A stretch of DNA of 64,000 bases, taken from the NCBI GenBank assembly GCA_016946835.1, contig JACVTC010000098.1, forward strand, positions 580,001-644,000, read 5' to 3'. The number at the start of each line of letters is the position of its first letter. Within the stretch, counting starts at the first letter, position 1. Below, piece by piece: positions 1-12,659 of the stretch. A model generated the notes under the pieces. That model ran no database searches, was not told where the DNA came from, and saw nothing but the letters and a program-made list of their open reading frames with translations. The translations under genes were made by a program, and so were the position numbers. Origin of the DNA: Neocallimastix lanati (nom. inval.). Lineage: Eukaryota; Neocallimastigomycota; Neocallimastigomycetes; Neocallimastigales; Neocallimastigaceae.

Positions 1-366
1 AAGAGATACTTACAAGCTATTCACAAAGACTTCAAGGCTGCTGGTATTAGTTCCGTTTACTTCGTTTGTGATACTTCTCGTAATGGTAAGAAGGTTGATC
101 GTAAGCATCCAGGAGAATGGTGTAACCAAACTGGTGTTGGAGTTGGTGCCAGACCACAAGCTAGTCCAGTATCTGGTATGGATTATCTTGATGCTTTCTA
201 CTGGATTAAGCCACTTGGTGAATCTGATGGTACCTCAGATGAAAGTGCTGTTCGTTTCGATGGTTACTGTGGTCATGAAACTGCCATGAAGCCAGCTCCA
301 GAAGCCGGTCAATGGTTCCAAAAGCACTTTGAACAAGGTCTTAAGAATGCTAATCCACCACTTTAA
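1..366 (+). CDS. cel6A: GH6 cellobiohydrolase, 3' end only (array copy 1)
   Basis: The window opens inside a GH6 gene, so only the last 121 codons and the TAA at 364-366 are present. The residues match the C-terminal part of the two complete copies downstream. They include the CDTSRNG strand, the WCNQTG and GARPQ loops, the [16 protein letters not shown] segment that lines the GH6 substrate tunnel, and the final [13 protein letters not shown] helix. GH6 enzymes are inverting glycosidases that release cellobiose from cellulose chain ends. It is the first of three head-to-tail copies. The 3' flank, including a conserved tract around 504-520 (aacgttagtcaaagaat), recurs after copies 2 and 3. The 5' part lies outside the window. 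Confidence 0.95.
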   Translation, partial: KRYLQAIHKDFKAAGISSVYFVCDTSRNGKKVDRKHPGEWCNQTGVGVGARPQASPVSGMDYLDAFYWIKPLGESDGTSDESAVRFDGYCGHETAMKPAPEAGQWFQKHFEQGLKNANPPL

Positions 367-2691
367 ATTTAACCCTCCACTTAAATTTGATAATTTAAAT
401 AAATAAAATATTTTACTAATCATTATTGTTAACTATATAAATACTAAAGTGCTACAAAAAATAATAAATTATCAAAAAAAAAAATAAAAAAAAAAATAAA
501 TAAAACGTTAGTCAAAGAATAAATACTTACTTATATTTTTATAATATATAAAGATTTTTTCAAGTTATAGGAAATTTATATTAATTATTACATTTTCAAA
601 GTAAAAATAAATATTGTAATTTTAATAATAATTTAAATCAAAAAATAAAATAAAAAAAATTTAGAAAAAATAAAAAAAATCATATTATAATTAATTTTAC
701 TTAATTTCTGAATTTAATTATTTAATTAATTATATATGAAAGCAGTTTTTTTAATTTTTTTTAACTTCATAAAGATGGAATTGTTTTTAATAAATTTATC
801 ATAATTAAATTGGAACATTTATTTTAAATATATGTGTTTCCATATATCTTTTAAACTTTTTCACAAAGGAGTATATAAAACTTGGTTTAAGGTATATACT
901 TTATTAAAATTGTTAAAATAACTATAAACTATTAGTAATTTTATTTCCTCATTAATATTAATTTATTTTTTATTTTTATATTAATTATAATTTTTATTTT
1001 ATTTTATTATTATATTTTATTTAATTTTTTTATTTTTTTTTTTTTTTTTATTTTTTTTTTTAATAATAATTATCCAAAACCATAAAAGAAATTAAAATAT
1101 TTTAATTAAATTTGAAATTGAAATATATATAATATATATGAATATCTGTATAATATTATTAAATCAAAAAATCAAGTATGAATTAAAATTATGAAAAATC
1201 TTTAATATGAAAAAATTAATTCAATTTTTTAAATATCACTAACAAAAAGAAAATTATAAATATACTCACAATATATATTTAAATATATTTTTAATTTTTA
1301 TTTTTTTTTTTTTTTTTTATTTGTTTGTTATATATAATGAATTAATAATTTTAAACAACGAAATATTATATATATAAAAATAAATTCATTGAACTATAAT
1401 AATTATAATAATTAATGTCTATCAAATATATTAAATAAATAAAAAAAATAGTAACTTTTTCTATTAAGGACCTCAATACTTTTTATGTATGATAATAAAT
1501 TATTTGTTAACATTATTTAAAAAGTTTTGTAAAATTTTTATTTTTATTTATACATTATTATGTAATAATCATATTTTAATTCAAGTATCTTTATTATTTT
1601 ATTTTAAACATAAATTATATACATAATTTTTTGGAATTTAATTCATAAATTAATATATTATAAACTCATTAATCTTTATAGCTTTCAATATTTATTTTTT
1701 TAATTATCACTATCTTCTAAATATTTTGATCAACTAACAGAATTTTATATATAATTAAATTTTAAATCTTTTATTTTTCTATTATATTTTTTTATCATTT
1801 TACTAATTTAAGAAATTCTTATTTATTTCAATTTAAAAATATATAAAATATATAATATAAATTTTTTATATAACAACTCTATATATTTTTTTTTTAAATT
1901 TTTTATTGTATTATAAATATTATATTGTAGATTGTAGTTTTTAGAAATTAATTCTATAAATTAAATATTTTTTTTAATACAATTATATTTATTATCAAAT
2001 AAATTAAAAAATGTTATTAACAATAATAATCTATATTGATTAATTAATTTCCCTGAAATAACTCTAAATACTATTATTTTAAATATGATACCACTAATTT
2101 AATAAAAATATTTCATTGTGCCATGCTAAATAAATAATAATTAGGCAACTAGAGACAATTTAATTTCCGAAATGTTAAAAAAAATATATTTTGAGTTAAA
2201 AATAAAAAAAAAAAATGCTTATGGTAAAAATAATATAAACATTATTTAATAAAATTCATAGAATTAATAAATTCTAAAACATATCAAGTAAAAAAAAGTC
2301 TATTATTCATAAAAATTCTATTTATATATAATATCATTCAGATATATTAAAATTTATATTTATTATATATATATTTAATTTTTTAAAAATATTTATGTCT
2401 TTGTAATATTTTAATTTATTGGATATTGAAAATATAAAATGTCTCTTAGTTATTATTATTATTAATTAATTAATATTTTTATTGTTAAAAAAAAAGTATA
2501 AAAGGAATATTTTTTCTTCATTTCTTCAATTCCATATAATAATTAAATAATAGATTTATTATTATTATAAAAAAAAATTTTCTCTGGAAGAAAATTTAAA
2601 AAAAAAATATTAATATATATATATAAATTTGATATTATATTTCAATATATAAAATTTTAATTAAAACAAAAAAAAAGCAAGAAAAAAAAAA
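367..2691. other. Intergenic spacer of GH6 array, units 1 to 2
   Basis: This 2.3 kb of A+T-rich DNA holds no gene I can see. It is homologous almost throughout to 4165-6838 and, up to about 9817, to the flank after copy 3, so the spacer belongs to the tandem repeat unit. It contains poly-T/poly-A tracts (near 1026-1060, 1300-1318) and the promoter and leader of copy 2 at its right end. Confidence 0.8.
2497..2691 (+). promoter_or_regulatory. Core promoter and leader of GH6 copy 2
   Basis: A TATA-like box (TATAAAAGG, 2497-2505) is followed by about 185 nt almost identical to the leader of copy 3. The leader holds a perfect 9-bp hairpin (aaattttct / agaaaattt, 2575-2597, five-base loop) and an A-rich run directly before the ATG. 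The TATA role and transcription start are inferred from position. Conservation between copies is seen directly. Confidence 0.6.
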
Positions 2692-4164
2692 ATGAAGGCT
2701 TCTATTGTTTTAGCTGCTATTACTGCTTTTACTCTTAAAGCTTCTGCTGATTGCTTCTCTACCAGATTAGGTTATCCATGTTGTTCTGGAAATGACGTCG
2801 TTTACACCGATAATGATGGTAAATGGGGTGTAGAAAATGGTAACTGGTGTGGTATTGATGATACTCCATCTGCTGCTGCTTGCTGGTCTCTTTCTCAAGG
2901 TTATCCTTGCTGTTCTTCTTCAAATGCTGAAGTTTGGTATACTGATGCCTCAGGTAAATGGGGTGTTGAAAATGGTGATTGGTGTGGTATTCCAACTGGT
3001 TCTACTGGTGGTTCTACCGGTGGTAGTACTGGTGGTAATGTTACTCCAGGTGAACAATATACTCACAATGGTAATCCATTCGCAAATAAGGATTTCTATA
3101 TTAATCCATACTATGTCGAAGAAATTGAAGGTGCTATTGCTCAAATGTCTGATTCTTCCCTTATTGCTAAGGCTGAAAAGATGAAGACTTACTCTAATGC
3201 CATCTGGCTTGATTCCATCAAAAATATGCAAAGTTGGTTAGAAACTAATTTGAAGGGTGCTCTTTCTCAACAAAATGCTTCTGGTAAAGATGTTTTAACC
3301 GTTTTCGTTGTTTACGATTTACCAGGTCGTGATTGTCACGCTCTTGCTTCTAATGGTGAACTCCTTGCCAACGACAATGATTGGGCTCGTTACAAGTCTG
3401 AATACATTGATGTCATTGAAGGTCACTTAAAGACTTACAAGTCTCAACCTGTTGTTCTTATCGTTGAACCAGATTCACTTGCTAACATGGTTACGAATCT
3501 TGAATCAACTCCAGCATGTCGTGATTCTGAAAAGTATTACATGGATGGACATGCTTACTTAATTAAGAAGTTCGGAGTTCTTCCACATGTTGCTATGTAT
3601 CTTGATATTGGTCATGCTTTCTGGTTAGGTTGGGATGATAATCGTGAAAAGGCTGGTAAGGTTTATGCTAAGGTTATCAGCTCTGGTTCACCAGGTAAGG
3701 TTCGTGGTTTCACTGATAATGTTGCTAATTACACTCCATGGGAAGATCCAACTCTTTCTCGTGGTCCAGAAACCGAATGGAATCCATGTCCAGATGAAAA
3801 GAGATACTTACAAGCTATTCACAAGGACTTCAAGGCTGCTGGTATTAGTTCCGTTTACTTCGTTTGTGATACTTCTCGTAATGGTAAGAAGGTTGATCGT
3901 AAGCATCCAGGAGAATGGTGTAACCAAACTGGTGTTGGAGTTGGTGCCAGACCACAAGCTAGTCCAGTATCTGGTATGGATTATCTTGATGCTTTCTACT
4001 GGATTAAGCCACTTGGTGAATCTGATGGTACCTCAGATGAAAGTGCTGTTCGTTTCGATGGTTACTGTGGTCATGAAACTGCCATGAAGCCAGCTCCAGA
4101 AGCCGGTCAATGGTTCCAAAAGCACTTTGAACAAGGTCTTAAGAATGCTAACCCACCACTTTAA
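2692..4164 (+). CDS. cel6A: Secreted GH6 cellobiohydrolase with two fungal dockerins (array copy 2)
   Basis: Complete intronless gene for 490 residues. Residues 1-19 form a signal peptide ending in ASA. Two cysteine-rich fungal dockerin (CBM10-like) modules follow at about 20-55 and 64-100, each with a GYPCC core and ending in WCGI. A Gly/Ser/Thr linker ([12 protein letters not shown]) leads to the GH6 catalytic domain (about 120-490). GH6 signatures are visible: [13 protein letters not shown], holding the presumed acid Asp, and [24 protein letters not shown] and [12 protein letters not shown] are further family-typical segments. The enzyme should release cellobiose from cellulose, docked on the extracellular cellulosome. 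The start is fixed by the signal peptide and the conserved leader. The protein is identical to copy 3. Codons favour T or C in third position, typical of highly expressed genes in these fungi. Confidence 0.97.
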   Translation: MKASIVLAAITAFTLKASADCFSTRLGYPCCSGNDVVYTDNDGKWGVENGNWCGIDDTPSAAACWSLSQGYPCCSSSNAEVWYTDASGKWGVENGDWCGIPTGSTGGSTGGSTGGNVTPGEQYTHNGNPFANKDFYINPYYVEEIEGAIAQMSDSSLIAKAEKMKTYSNAIWLDSIKNMQSWLETNLKGALSQQNASGKDVLTVFVVYDLPGRDCHALASNGELLANDNDWARYKSEYIDVIEGHLKTYKSQPVVLIVEPDSLANMVTNLESTPACRDSEKYYMDGHAYLIKKFGVLPHVAMYLDIGHAFWLGWDDNREKAGKVYAKVISSGSPGKVRGFTDNVANYTPWEDPTLSRGPETEWNPCPDEKRYLQAIHKDFKAAGISSVYFVCDTSRNGKKVDRKHPGEWCNQTGVGVGARPQASPVSGMDYLDAFYWIKPLGESDGTSDESAVRFDGYCGHETAMKPAPEAGQWFQKHFEQGLKNANPPL

Positions 4165-4520
4165 ATTTAACCCACCACTTTAAATTTGATGATTTAAATA
4201 AATAAAATGTTTCACTAATCATTAATTATTAATTAAATAAATACTAAAGTGCTACAAAAAATAATAATTTTTCAAAAAAAAAAAAAAAAAAAAAAAAAAA
4301 AGAAAGAAATAAAACGTTAGTCAAAGAATAACTGATTACTTAGATTCTCATAATATTTATAAAGATTTTTTTCAAGTTATAAGAAATTTTACACTAATAA
4401 ATAAAAAATAATATTTATTATTATATTTTCAATAATAAATATAAATATTGTAATTTTATTAAATTATATCAATAAATAAAATAAAATAAAAATAAAAAAA
4501 AAAAAAAAATCATATTATAA

Positions 4521-4730
4521 TTAATTTTATTTAATTTTTGAATTTTATTTGTTTAATGAATTATAAACGAAAGTAGTTATTTTTTTTTTTTTTTTTTATT
4601 TTTATAAAGATGGAATTGATTTTAATTAATTTTATTTAATTTTTGAATTTTATTTGTTTAATGAATTATAAACGAAAGTAGTTATTTTTTTTTTTTTTTT
4701 TTATTTTTATAAAGATGGAATTGATTTTAA
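4521..4730. repeat. Two tandem copies of a 105-bp sequence
   Basis: 4521-4625 repeats almost perfectly at 4626-4730. Each copy contains 'aacgaaagtagtta', a poly-T run and 'aaagatggaattgatttt'. The first spacer has only one copy of this segment (about 690-790), so the duplication is private to this unit. Confidence 0.85.
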
Positions 4731-4904
4731 TAAATTCATTATAATTAAACCTGAAGATTTTAATTTAAATATATGTATTTTCATATATCTTTAAACTATA
4801 TCATAATTAAGTATATTAAACTTGGTTCAAGGAATATTCTTTATTTTACAATTATACTTTTTTAAGAATTTTTAAAAATATATTTTTTATTTATTTTTTA
4901 TTAT

Positions 4905-5221
<317 letters not shown>

Positions 5222-6641
5222 TGTTAAAATAAATATAAGCTATTAATTATTTTATTTCTTCATTAATATTAATTTATTTTTTTATTTTTATGTTTATTTT
5301 ACTTTAATTTTTAGTTTATTTTATTTATTTAATTTTATTATTTTATTTTATTTTATTTTCTTATTAGTATGAATTAAAATTATGTAAAATCTTAAGTATG
5401 AAATATTAATTCAATTTTTTAAATATCACTAACAAAAAGAAAAAAAATTATAAATATACTCACAATATATATTTAAATATATTTTTATTTTTTTTTTTTT
5501 TTTTTTTTATTTTTTATTTGTTATTTGTTATATATAATTAATTGATAATTTTAAACAACTATCAAATATATTAAATAAATAAAGAAATAATAACTTTTTC
5601 TATTAAATACCTCAATACTTATTATATATGATAACATTATTATGTAATAATCATATTTTATTTCAAGTATCTTTATTATTTTATTATAAACATATATTAT
5701 ATACATAATTTTTTGGAATTTAATTCATAAATTAACATATTATAAACTCATTAATCTTTATAACTTTCAATATACATATTTTATATTTTTATTTTTTTAA
5801 TTATCACTATCTTCTAAATATTTTAATCAACTAACAGAATTTTATATATAGTTAAATTTTAAGTCTTTTATTTTTCAATTATATTATTATTTTACCATTT
5901 TTATAATTGTTTATTTATTTCAAATTTAAAAATATATAAAATATATAATATAAAAAGTTTATATAACAACTCTAAATAAATATTTTTTTTTAAATTTTTT
6001 ACTATAAATATACAAATATTATATTGTAGTTTTTAGAAATTAATTCTATAAATTAAATAATTTTTTTAATATTATTATATTTATTATCAAATTAATTAAA
6101 AAATTTATTAACAATAATAATCTATATTGAGTAATTAATTTCCCTGAAATAACTCTAAATATTATTATTTTAAATATGACCACTAATTTAATAAAAATGT
6201 TTCATTGTGCCATGCTAAATAAATAATAATTAGGTTACTAATGACAATTTAATTTCCGAAATTTTAAATTAAATTTTTAGTAAAATAAAAACAAAAACAA
6301 AAACAAAAATAAAAAAAAAAAAAAAATACTTATATTAAAAATAATATAAACATTATTTAATAAAATTCATATATTTAATAAATATTAAAATAAATAAGTA
6401 AAAATGTTTATTATTTTACATAAATTCTATTTATATATAGATATATATTAAAAATTATATTTATTATATATATGTTTAATTTATTAAAAATACATAATTA
6501 TGACTTTGAAATATTTTAATTTATTGGTTATTGAAAATATAAAATGTTTCTTAGTTATTATTATTAATTAATTAATTAATATTTTTTTGTTATTATTAAT
6601 AATAATATTATTATTTTAAATATATTAGATTAAAAAAAATG

Positions 6642-6838
6642 TATAAAAAGAATAATTTTTTCTTCATTTCTTCAATTCCATATAATAATTAAATAATAGA
6701 TTTATTATTATTATAAAAAAAAATTTTCTCTGGAAGAAAATTTAAAAAAAAAAATATTAATATATATATATAAATTTGATATTATATTTCAATATATAAA
6801 ATTTTAATTAAAACAAAAAAAAAGCAAGAAAAAAAAAA
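6642..6838 (+). promoter_or_regulatory. Core promoter and leader of GH6 copy 3
   Basis: A TATA-like box (TATAAAAAG, 6642-6650) precedes a leader almost identical to that of copy 2, including the perfect 9-bp hairpin at 6721-6743 and the A-rich run before the ATG. Functional roles are inferred. Confidence 0.6.
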
Positions 6839-8311
6839 ATGAAGGCTTCTATTGTTTTAGCTGCTATTACTGCTTTTACTCTTAAAGCTTCTGCTGATTG
6901 CTTCTCTACCAGATTAGGTTATCCATGTTGTTCTGGAAATGACGTTGTTTACACCGATAATGATGGTAAATGGGGTGTAGAAAATGGTAACTGGTGTGGT
7001 ATTGATGATACTCCATCTGCTGCTGCTTGCTGGTCCCTTTCTCAAGGTTATCCTTGCTGTTCTTCTTCAAATGCTGAAGTTTGGTATACTGATGCCTCAG
7101 GTAAATGGGGTGTTGAAAATGGTGATTGGTGTGGTATTCCAACTGGTTCTACTGGTGGTTCTACCGGTGGTAGTACTGGTGGTAATGTTACTCCAGGTGA
7201 ACAATATACTCACAATGGTAATCCATTCGCAAATAAGGATTTCTATATTAATCCATACTATGTCGAAGAAATTGAAGGTGCTATTGCTCAAATGTCTGAT
7301 TCTTCCCTTATTGCTAAGGCTGAAAAGATGAAGACTTACTCTAATGCCATCTGGCTTGATTCCATCAAAAATATGCAAAGTTGGTTAGAAACTAATTTAA
7401 AGGGTGCTCTTTCTCAACAAAATGCCTCGGGTAAAGATGTTTTAACCGTTTTCGTTGTTTACGATTTACCTGGTCGTGATTGTCACGCTCTTGCTTCTAA
7501 TGGTGAACTCCTTGCCAACGACAATGATTGGGCTCGTTACAAGTCTGAATATATTGATGTCATTGAAGGTCACTTAAAGACTTACAAGTCTCAACCTGTT
7601 GTTCTTATCGTTGAACCAGATTCACTTGCTAACATGGTTACGAATCTTGAATCAACTCCAGCATGTCGTGATTCTGAAAAGTATTACATGGATGGACATG
7701 CTTACTTAATTAAGAAGTTCGGAGTTCTTCCACATGTTGCTATGTATCTTGATATTGGTCATGCTTTCTGGTTAGGTTGGGATGATAATCGTGAAAAGGC
7801 TGGTAAGGTTTATGCTAAGGTTATCAGTTCTGGTTCACCAGGTAAGGTTCGTGGTTTCACTGATAATGTTGCTAATTACACTCCATGGGAAGATCCAACT
7901 CTTTCTCGTGGTCCAGAAACTGAATGGAATCCATGTCCAGATGAAAAGAGATACTTACAAGCTATTCACAAAGACTTTAAGGCTGCTGGTATTAGTTCCG
8001 TTTACTTCGTTTGTGATACTTCTCGTAATGGTAAGAAGGTTGATCGTAAGCATCCAGGAGAATGGTGTAACCAAACTGGTGTTGGAGTTGGTGCCAGACC
8101 ACAAGCTAGTCCAGTATCTGGTATGGATTATCTTGATGCTTTCTACTGGATTAAGCCACTTGGTGAATCTGATGGTACCTCAGATGAAAGTGCTGTTCGT
8201 TTCGATGGTTACTGTGGTCATGAAACTGCCATGAAGCCAGCTCCAGAAGCCGGTCAATGGTTCCAAAAACACTTTGAACAAGGTCTTAAGAATGCTAATC
8301 CACCACTTTAA
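6839..8311 (+). CDS. cel6A: Secreted GH6 cellobiohydrolase with two fungal dockerins (array copy 3)
   Basis: Complete 490-codon copy whose protein is identical to copy 2: signal peptide, two CBM10-type dockerins, Gly/Ser/Thr linker and GH6 catalytic domain with both family signatures. By eye I count around a dozen or more nucleotide differences from copy 2, all in third codon positions and all silent (for example gtc/gtt, aag/aaa and gac-ttc/gac-ttt changes). ATG-to-ATG distance from copy 2 is 4147 bp. The enzyme should act outside the cell as a cellulosomal cellobiohydrolase. Identical leader and 3' flank suggest the copies share expression. Confidence 0.97.
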   Translation: MKASIVLAAITAFTLKASADCFSTRLGYPCCSGNDVVYTDNDGKWGVENGNWCGIDDTPSAAACWSLSQGYPCCSSSNAEVWYTDASGKWGVENGDWCGIPTGSTGGSTGGSTGGNVTPGEQYTHNGNPFANKDFYINPYYVEEIEGAIAQMSDSSLIAKAEKMKTYSNAIWLDSIKNMQSWLETNLKGALSQQNASGKDVLTVFVVYDLPGRDCHALASNGELLANDNDWARYKSEYIDVIEGHLKTYKSQPVVLIVEPDSLANMVTNLESTPACRDSEKYYMDGHAYLIKKFGVLPHVAMYLDIGHAFWLGWDDNREKAGKVYAKVISSGSPGKVRGFTDNVANYTPWEDPTLSRGPETEWNPCPDEKRYLQAIHKDFKAAGISSVYFVCDTSRNGKKVDRKHPGEWCNQTGVGVGARPQASPVSGMDYLDAFYWIKPLGESDGTSDESAVRFDGYCGHETAMKPAPEAGQWFQKHFEQGLKNANPPL

Positions 8312-9021
8312 ATTTAACCCTCCACTTAAATTTGATAATTTAAATAAATAAAATATTTAACTAATCATTAATTATTAATTAAATAAATATTAAATAAATA
8401 ATAAAGTGCTACAAAAATAATAAATTATCATAAAAAAAAAAAAAAAAAAAAAAGAAATAAAACGTTAGTCAAAGAATAACTGATTACTTAGATTTACATA
8501 ATATATATAAAGATTTTTTCAAGTTGTAGGAAATTTTACACTATTAAATAAAAAATAATATTTATTATTATTTCAATAATAAATATAAATATTGTAATTT
8601 TATTAAATTAAATCAATAAATAAAATAAAAAAAATTAAAAAAATTTTAAAAAAAAAAAAAAAAAAAAAAAACATATTATAATTAATTTTATTAAAATTTT
8701 TGAATTTTATTAGTTTAATGAATTATATACGAAAGTAGTTGATTTTTTTTAAAAAAATTTTATAAAGATGGAATTGTTTTTAAAATAAATTTATTATAAT
8801 TAAATTGGAAAATTTATTTTAAATATATGTATTTCCATATATCTTTAAACTATTTCATAATTAAGTATATTAAACTTGGTTCAAGGTATATACTTTACAT
8901 ATATACTTTTTTTAGAATTTTTAAAAATATATTTTTTATTTATATTAAACAAATAGTAATTATTTTTTATTTATATTAAACAAATAGTAATTATTTTTTA
9001 TTTATTTTTTATTATTATCAA

Positions 9022-9069
<48 letters not shown>

Positions 9070-9817
9070 AATTGTTAAAATAACTATAAACTATTAATTA
9101 TTTTATTTCTTCATTAGTATTAATTTTTTTTTATTTTTATATTTATTTCATTTTTATTTTTATATTTATTTCATTTTTATTTTTATATTTATTTCATTTT
9201 TATTTTTATATTTATTTCATTTTTATTTTTATATTAATTTCATTTTTATTTTTATATTTATTTCATTTTTATTTTTATATTTATTTCATTTTTATTTTTA
9301 TATTTATTTCATTTTTATTTTTATTTTATTTTATAATTTTATTTTATTTTATTTTATTTGTTAATTATAATTATCCAAACCATAAAAAAAATTAAAATAT
9401 TTGAATTAAATTTTAAATTGAAATTGAAATATGAGTATCTGCGTGTTATTATTAAATCAAAAAATCAAGTATGAATTAAAATTATGTAAAATTATTAGTA
9501 TGAAAAAATTAATTAAATTTTTTTAAATATCACTAACAAAAGAAAAAAAATTATAAATATACTAATAATATATATTTATATATGTTTTTATTTTTTTTTT
9601 TTTTTTTTTTTTTTGTTTGTTTGTTTGTTTGTTTTTTATATATAGTGAATTAATAATTTTAAACAACTAAATATTATATATTAAAATAAATTTATTAAAT
9701 TTTAATTAACGCCTATTAAATATATTATATAAAAAAAAATAGTAATTTTTTCTATTAAGGACCTCAATACTTGTTATATATAATAACAAATTATGTATTA
9801 ACATTATTTAAAAAGTT
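8312..9817. other. 3' flank of GH6 copy 3 (left part of a fourth array unit)
   Basis: Homologous to the spacers after copies 1 and 2 up to about 9817 (…attatttaaaaagttt), where homology stops abruptly and a foldback-rich insertion begins. No gene seen. Confidence 0.75.
9132..9325. repeat. Tandem array of a 23-bp unit, about 8 copies
   Basis: The unit reads atttatttcatttttatt plus ttat and repeats with one minor variant (…attaatttc…). It lies in the copy-3 flank and is not present at this length in the other two spacers. Confidence 0.9.
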
Positions 9818-11340
9818 TAGGGTTTTATTTGCATATAGTTTTTGATATATTTTAGCATAAAAACCATATTGTTGTTATATTTTTTAAATCTGGAGCCTTA
9901 ATTAATAAATCAAATATAGTATAGTTTTAGTATAAATGAACCATAAAACCCTATATGTTTATTAACAATATGGAACGTGTATAATTCAATGACAAAACAG
10001 CTATGATTTAACATAAATGACGATAAAAACACATATTGTTAATTGACGATAAAACCTGTATTGTTTTATAAACTATATAGCTATATCGATATATATTGAA
10101 TACATATACATATATCATTAATATTGAATAATATAGCTATGTTGTTATTTTTTATACACGTTCCAGAAATTTAATGAACAATAAAACAGCTATGAATTAA
10201 TATAAATGATAGTGTTTTTAGTATTTGCAAACCTAGCTAGTTTGAGGATATATGAGCATGTTTTTGACCATGTTGAACGATCAAAAACATATGTTGTTCA
10301 ACTAGCTAGGTTTTGCATAACTAACCTATATTTTCATATATATTAAATATAACAATAATTGCTATATTTTATATAAACTATTATTATTATTATTATTAAT
10401 ATATGAACAATATTGCAATATGCTGATTTTGAATGCCTTTTTGAACAAAACAGTTATATTTTATCATTAAAACAATACAAACATATATCGTTAAACATAT
10501 GCAGTCATAGCTATATCGTTCAAGGCATTCAAAATCGAAACAACTATTATCAATCATATATATATATATTAATATATAAACAATATGGTTGTTTGATTGT
10601 ATTTGTATGCCAAATATGTGCATTTATTTTCCAAAAACAGTATCAACTTAAAAACTATGTTTATATGTGTATTTTGATTATCATTGATGTTAAATGGCAT
10701 ACAAATACAATATATCAACATTCTGGAACATATATATATTGATGAACAACATAGGGTTTTGATGCTAAAACTATGCTAAAAACACACCCAAAATCATCAA
10801 AAAATAAAACAAAAAATAAAACAAAATAAAAATAAAAATAAAATAAAAATAAAAATAAAATAAAAATAAAAATAAGATAAAAATAAAAATAAAAAACATA
10901 AACATATATATGCATAGTTTTAGCATAAACATAGCACAAAATATACATATATTAGCAAGATATGCTTATATTATTAATATAATTAAAAAAGCTGTGTTGT
11001 TAATTAATTAAACATATGCATATATTGCTAATATTGACGATAAAACTATATGGTTTATATAAACATAACAGCTATATTGTTAATTAAAATATCAGGGTTT
11101 TATGGTTTATTGAACATTCAAAACATATATGGTTTATATATAATCATAGCTGTTTTTATCATCAATTAATATAGGCTCCAAATTATTAATAAACAGTAGG
11201 GTTTTATGCTATATATATTAAAATTATGCTGTTTATATATATATATTTTTTGGAGCCTATATTAGTAAATGTCAAAATTGTATGGTTTTTATACAAATAT
11301 ATGTTAAAAATCATATGGTTTTAAATATTCAAAAAACAGA
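9818..11340. mobile_element. Foldback-type insertion: chain of perfect inverted repeats
   Basis: This block interrupts the GH6 spacer homology and looks unlike its surroundings. Perfect or near-perfect arms pair locally. They are 9971-9984 with 10152-10165 (14 bp), 10226-10242 with 10300-10317 (17 bp, one bulge, plus an inner 10-bp stem at 10258-10267/10281-10290), and 10425-10439 with 10522-10536 (15 bp). The others are 10596-10612 with 10695-10711 (17 bp), 10763-10775 with 10913-10925 (13 bp, enclosing an A-rich tract), and 11167-11182 with 11249-11264 (16 bp). Words such as acagctat, ggttttatg and tggagcct recur in both orientations. No convincing protein is encoded. A foldback/MITE cluster is the likeliest reading; a hairpin-RNA locus is an alternative. 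Confidence 0.6.
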
Positions 11341-11486
11341 AAATATTGAATGAAACGAATGAACGTTTAAATGAGATGAAGCGAAAGATGGGGAGTGAGA
11401 GTAGTCGAATCAGTGAATGAAGTTGAATGATACTTCCTTTTATATGTTTTTTAGTTTAATCGTGGTTTGTCCTTTTTTTTTCTTTT

Positions 11487-11689
11487 AGACTAGGCACGGC
11501 ATTAATACTAAGTTACTGGATAATTCAATATATCTTATGCTATATTTTGATAAATTCTATAAAATTAAATCATTGGATGAATTTGATAATACACCATACA
11601 TCATATGAGAGTTAAACTTATTTTAAATAGTTACTGTCGATTCTATCATAAGACTAGCATTAGTAGATGTAAAGTTCCATAAAAAGTTT

Positions 11690-11727
<38 letters not shown>

Positions 11728-12270
11728 TAAATTAAATTTTAAATCTTTAATTTTTCCATTATATTATTTTATCATTTTACCAATTAAATAAATTTTTATT
11801 TATTTCAAATAAAAATATATAAAATATATAATATAAATTTTTTATATAACTACTCTAAATAAATATATTTTTTTTAAATTTTTATTATAAATATTAGATT
11901 GTAGTTTTTATAAATAAATTCTATAAATTAAATAATTCTTTTAATATAATTATATTTATTATCACATGATAAAGTACGAAAATTATTTAAAATGTAAACT
12001 AACATTTATTCCTAAAATTAATATTTATTTTCATATCTTGATCTCAAGAATTACTATAATCTACTATTTACTATTCTTGGATAGAGAACTAAACTATTTC
12101 TAAGTATATTTCTCTTTTATAATTATTTTCTATAATAAAGTTTTCCTATATTAAATGTAAGATGTATTATCAAATTCATCAAATGATTTAATTTTATAGG
12201 AATTTATCAAAATATAGCTTAAGATATATTGGATTAGCCAATAAATTAGTATTAATGCCGTGCCCAGTCT
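11487..12270. repeat. Pair of inverted repeats of about 110 bp
   Basis: The arm 11487-11602 (starting agactaggcacggc) recurs in reverse complement at 12161-12270 (ending gccgtgcccagtct), with scattered mismatches and small indels. Between the arms lie a poly-A run and a surviving piece of GH6 spacer. They may be terminal inverted repeats of one element, or two opposite solo LTR-type fragments. Confidence 0.7.
11724..11964. repeat. Relic of a fourth GH6 array unit (upstream flank only)
   Basis: This stretch matches about 1747-1998 and 5851-6100 of the two complete spacers, sharing the ordered words aattaaattttaaatc, ttatcattttac, tataaaatatataatataa and ttataaattctataaattaaa (in variant form). 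It is cut on both sides by inserted DNA. The promoter and gene expected downstream are missing. Confidence 0.75.
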
Positions 12271-12659
12271 GATTACTTTATTTATAAAGTGATACTAACA
12301 ACTATTACAAATGAAGTAAATCAATTCAGAATCAATGATTTGAGTTCCTTTAACTTTTTTAATTATTATTATAGTTATATATTTTATTTTATTTAAATTA
12401 CACAAAATATTGGATAATTCCATTGTATTCATTATTTTATTATAACAGATACAATCCAATTTCATTGAGAAAACATAAAATCTTAAAAGTTATGTATAAT
12501 GATAACTATCCCAATTCAATGAATAACCTTTTCTATATTATAGAATTAATAGAATTGTTCATTTTTAGGAAAAGAATTATTTTATATTGATAATATAAAA
12601 AAAAAAGTAAAAGGACAAACAAACATGTATAATAAAGTAAAAATAATTAAAAATAAAAA

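Noticed and set aside
2759-4087. Open frames in other frames or strands within the GH6 genes
   Set aside because: Shadows of the real frame; they recur identically in both copies and lack signals of their own.
10396-10948. Three short open frames on both strands (75-109 codons)
   Set aside because: They lie in the foldback block, are Tyr/Ile/Asn/Phe-rich and arise from A+T composition and inverted repeats.
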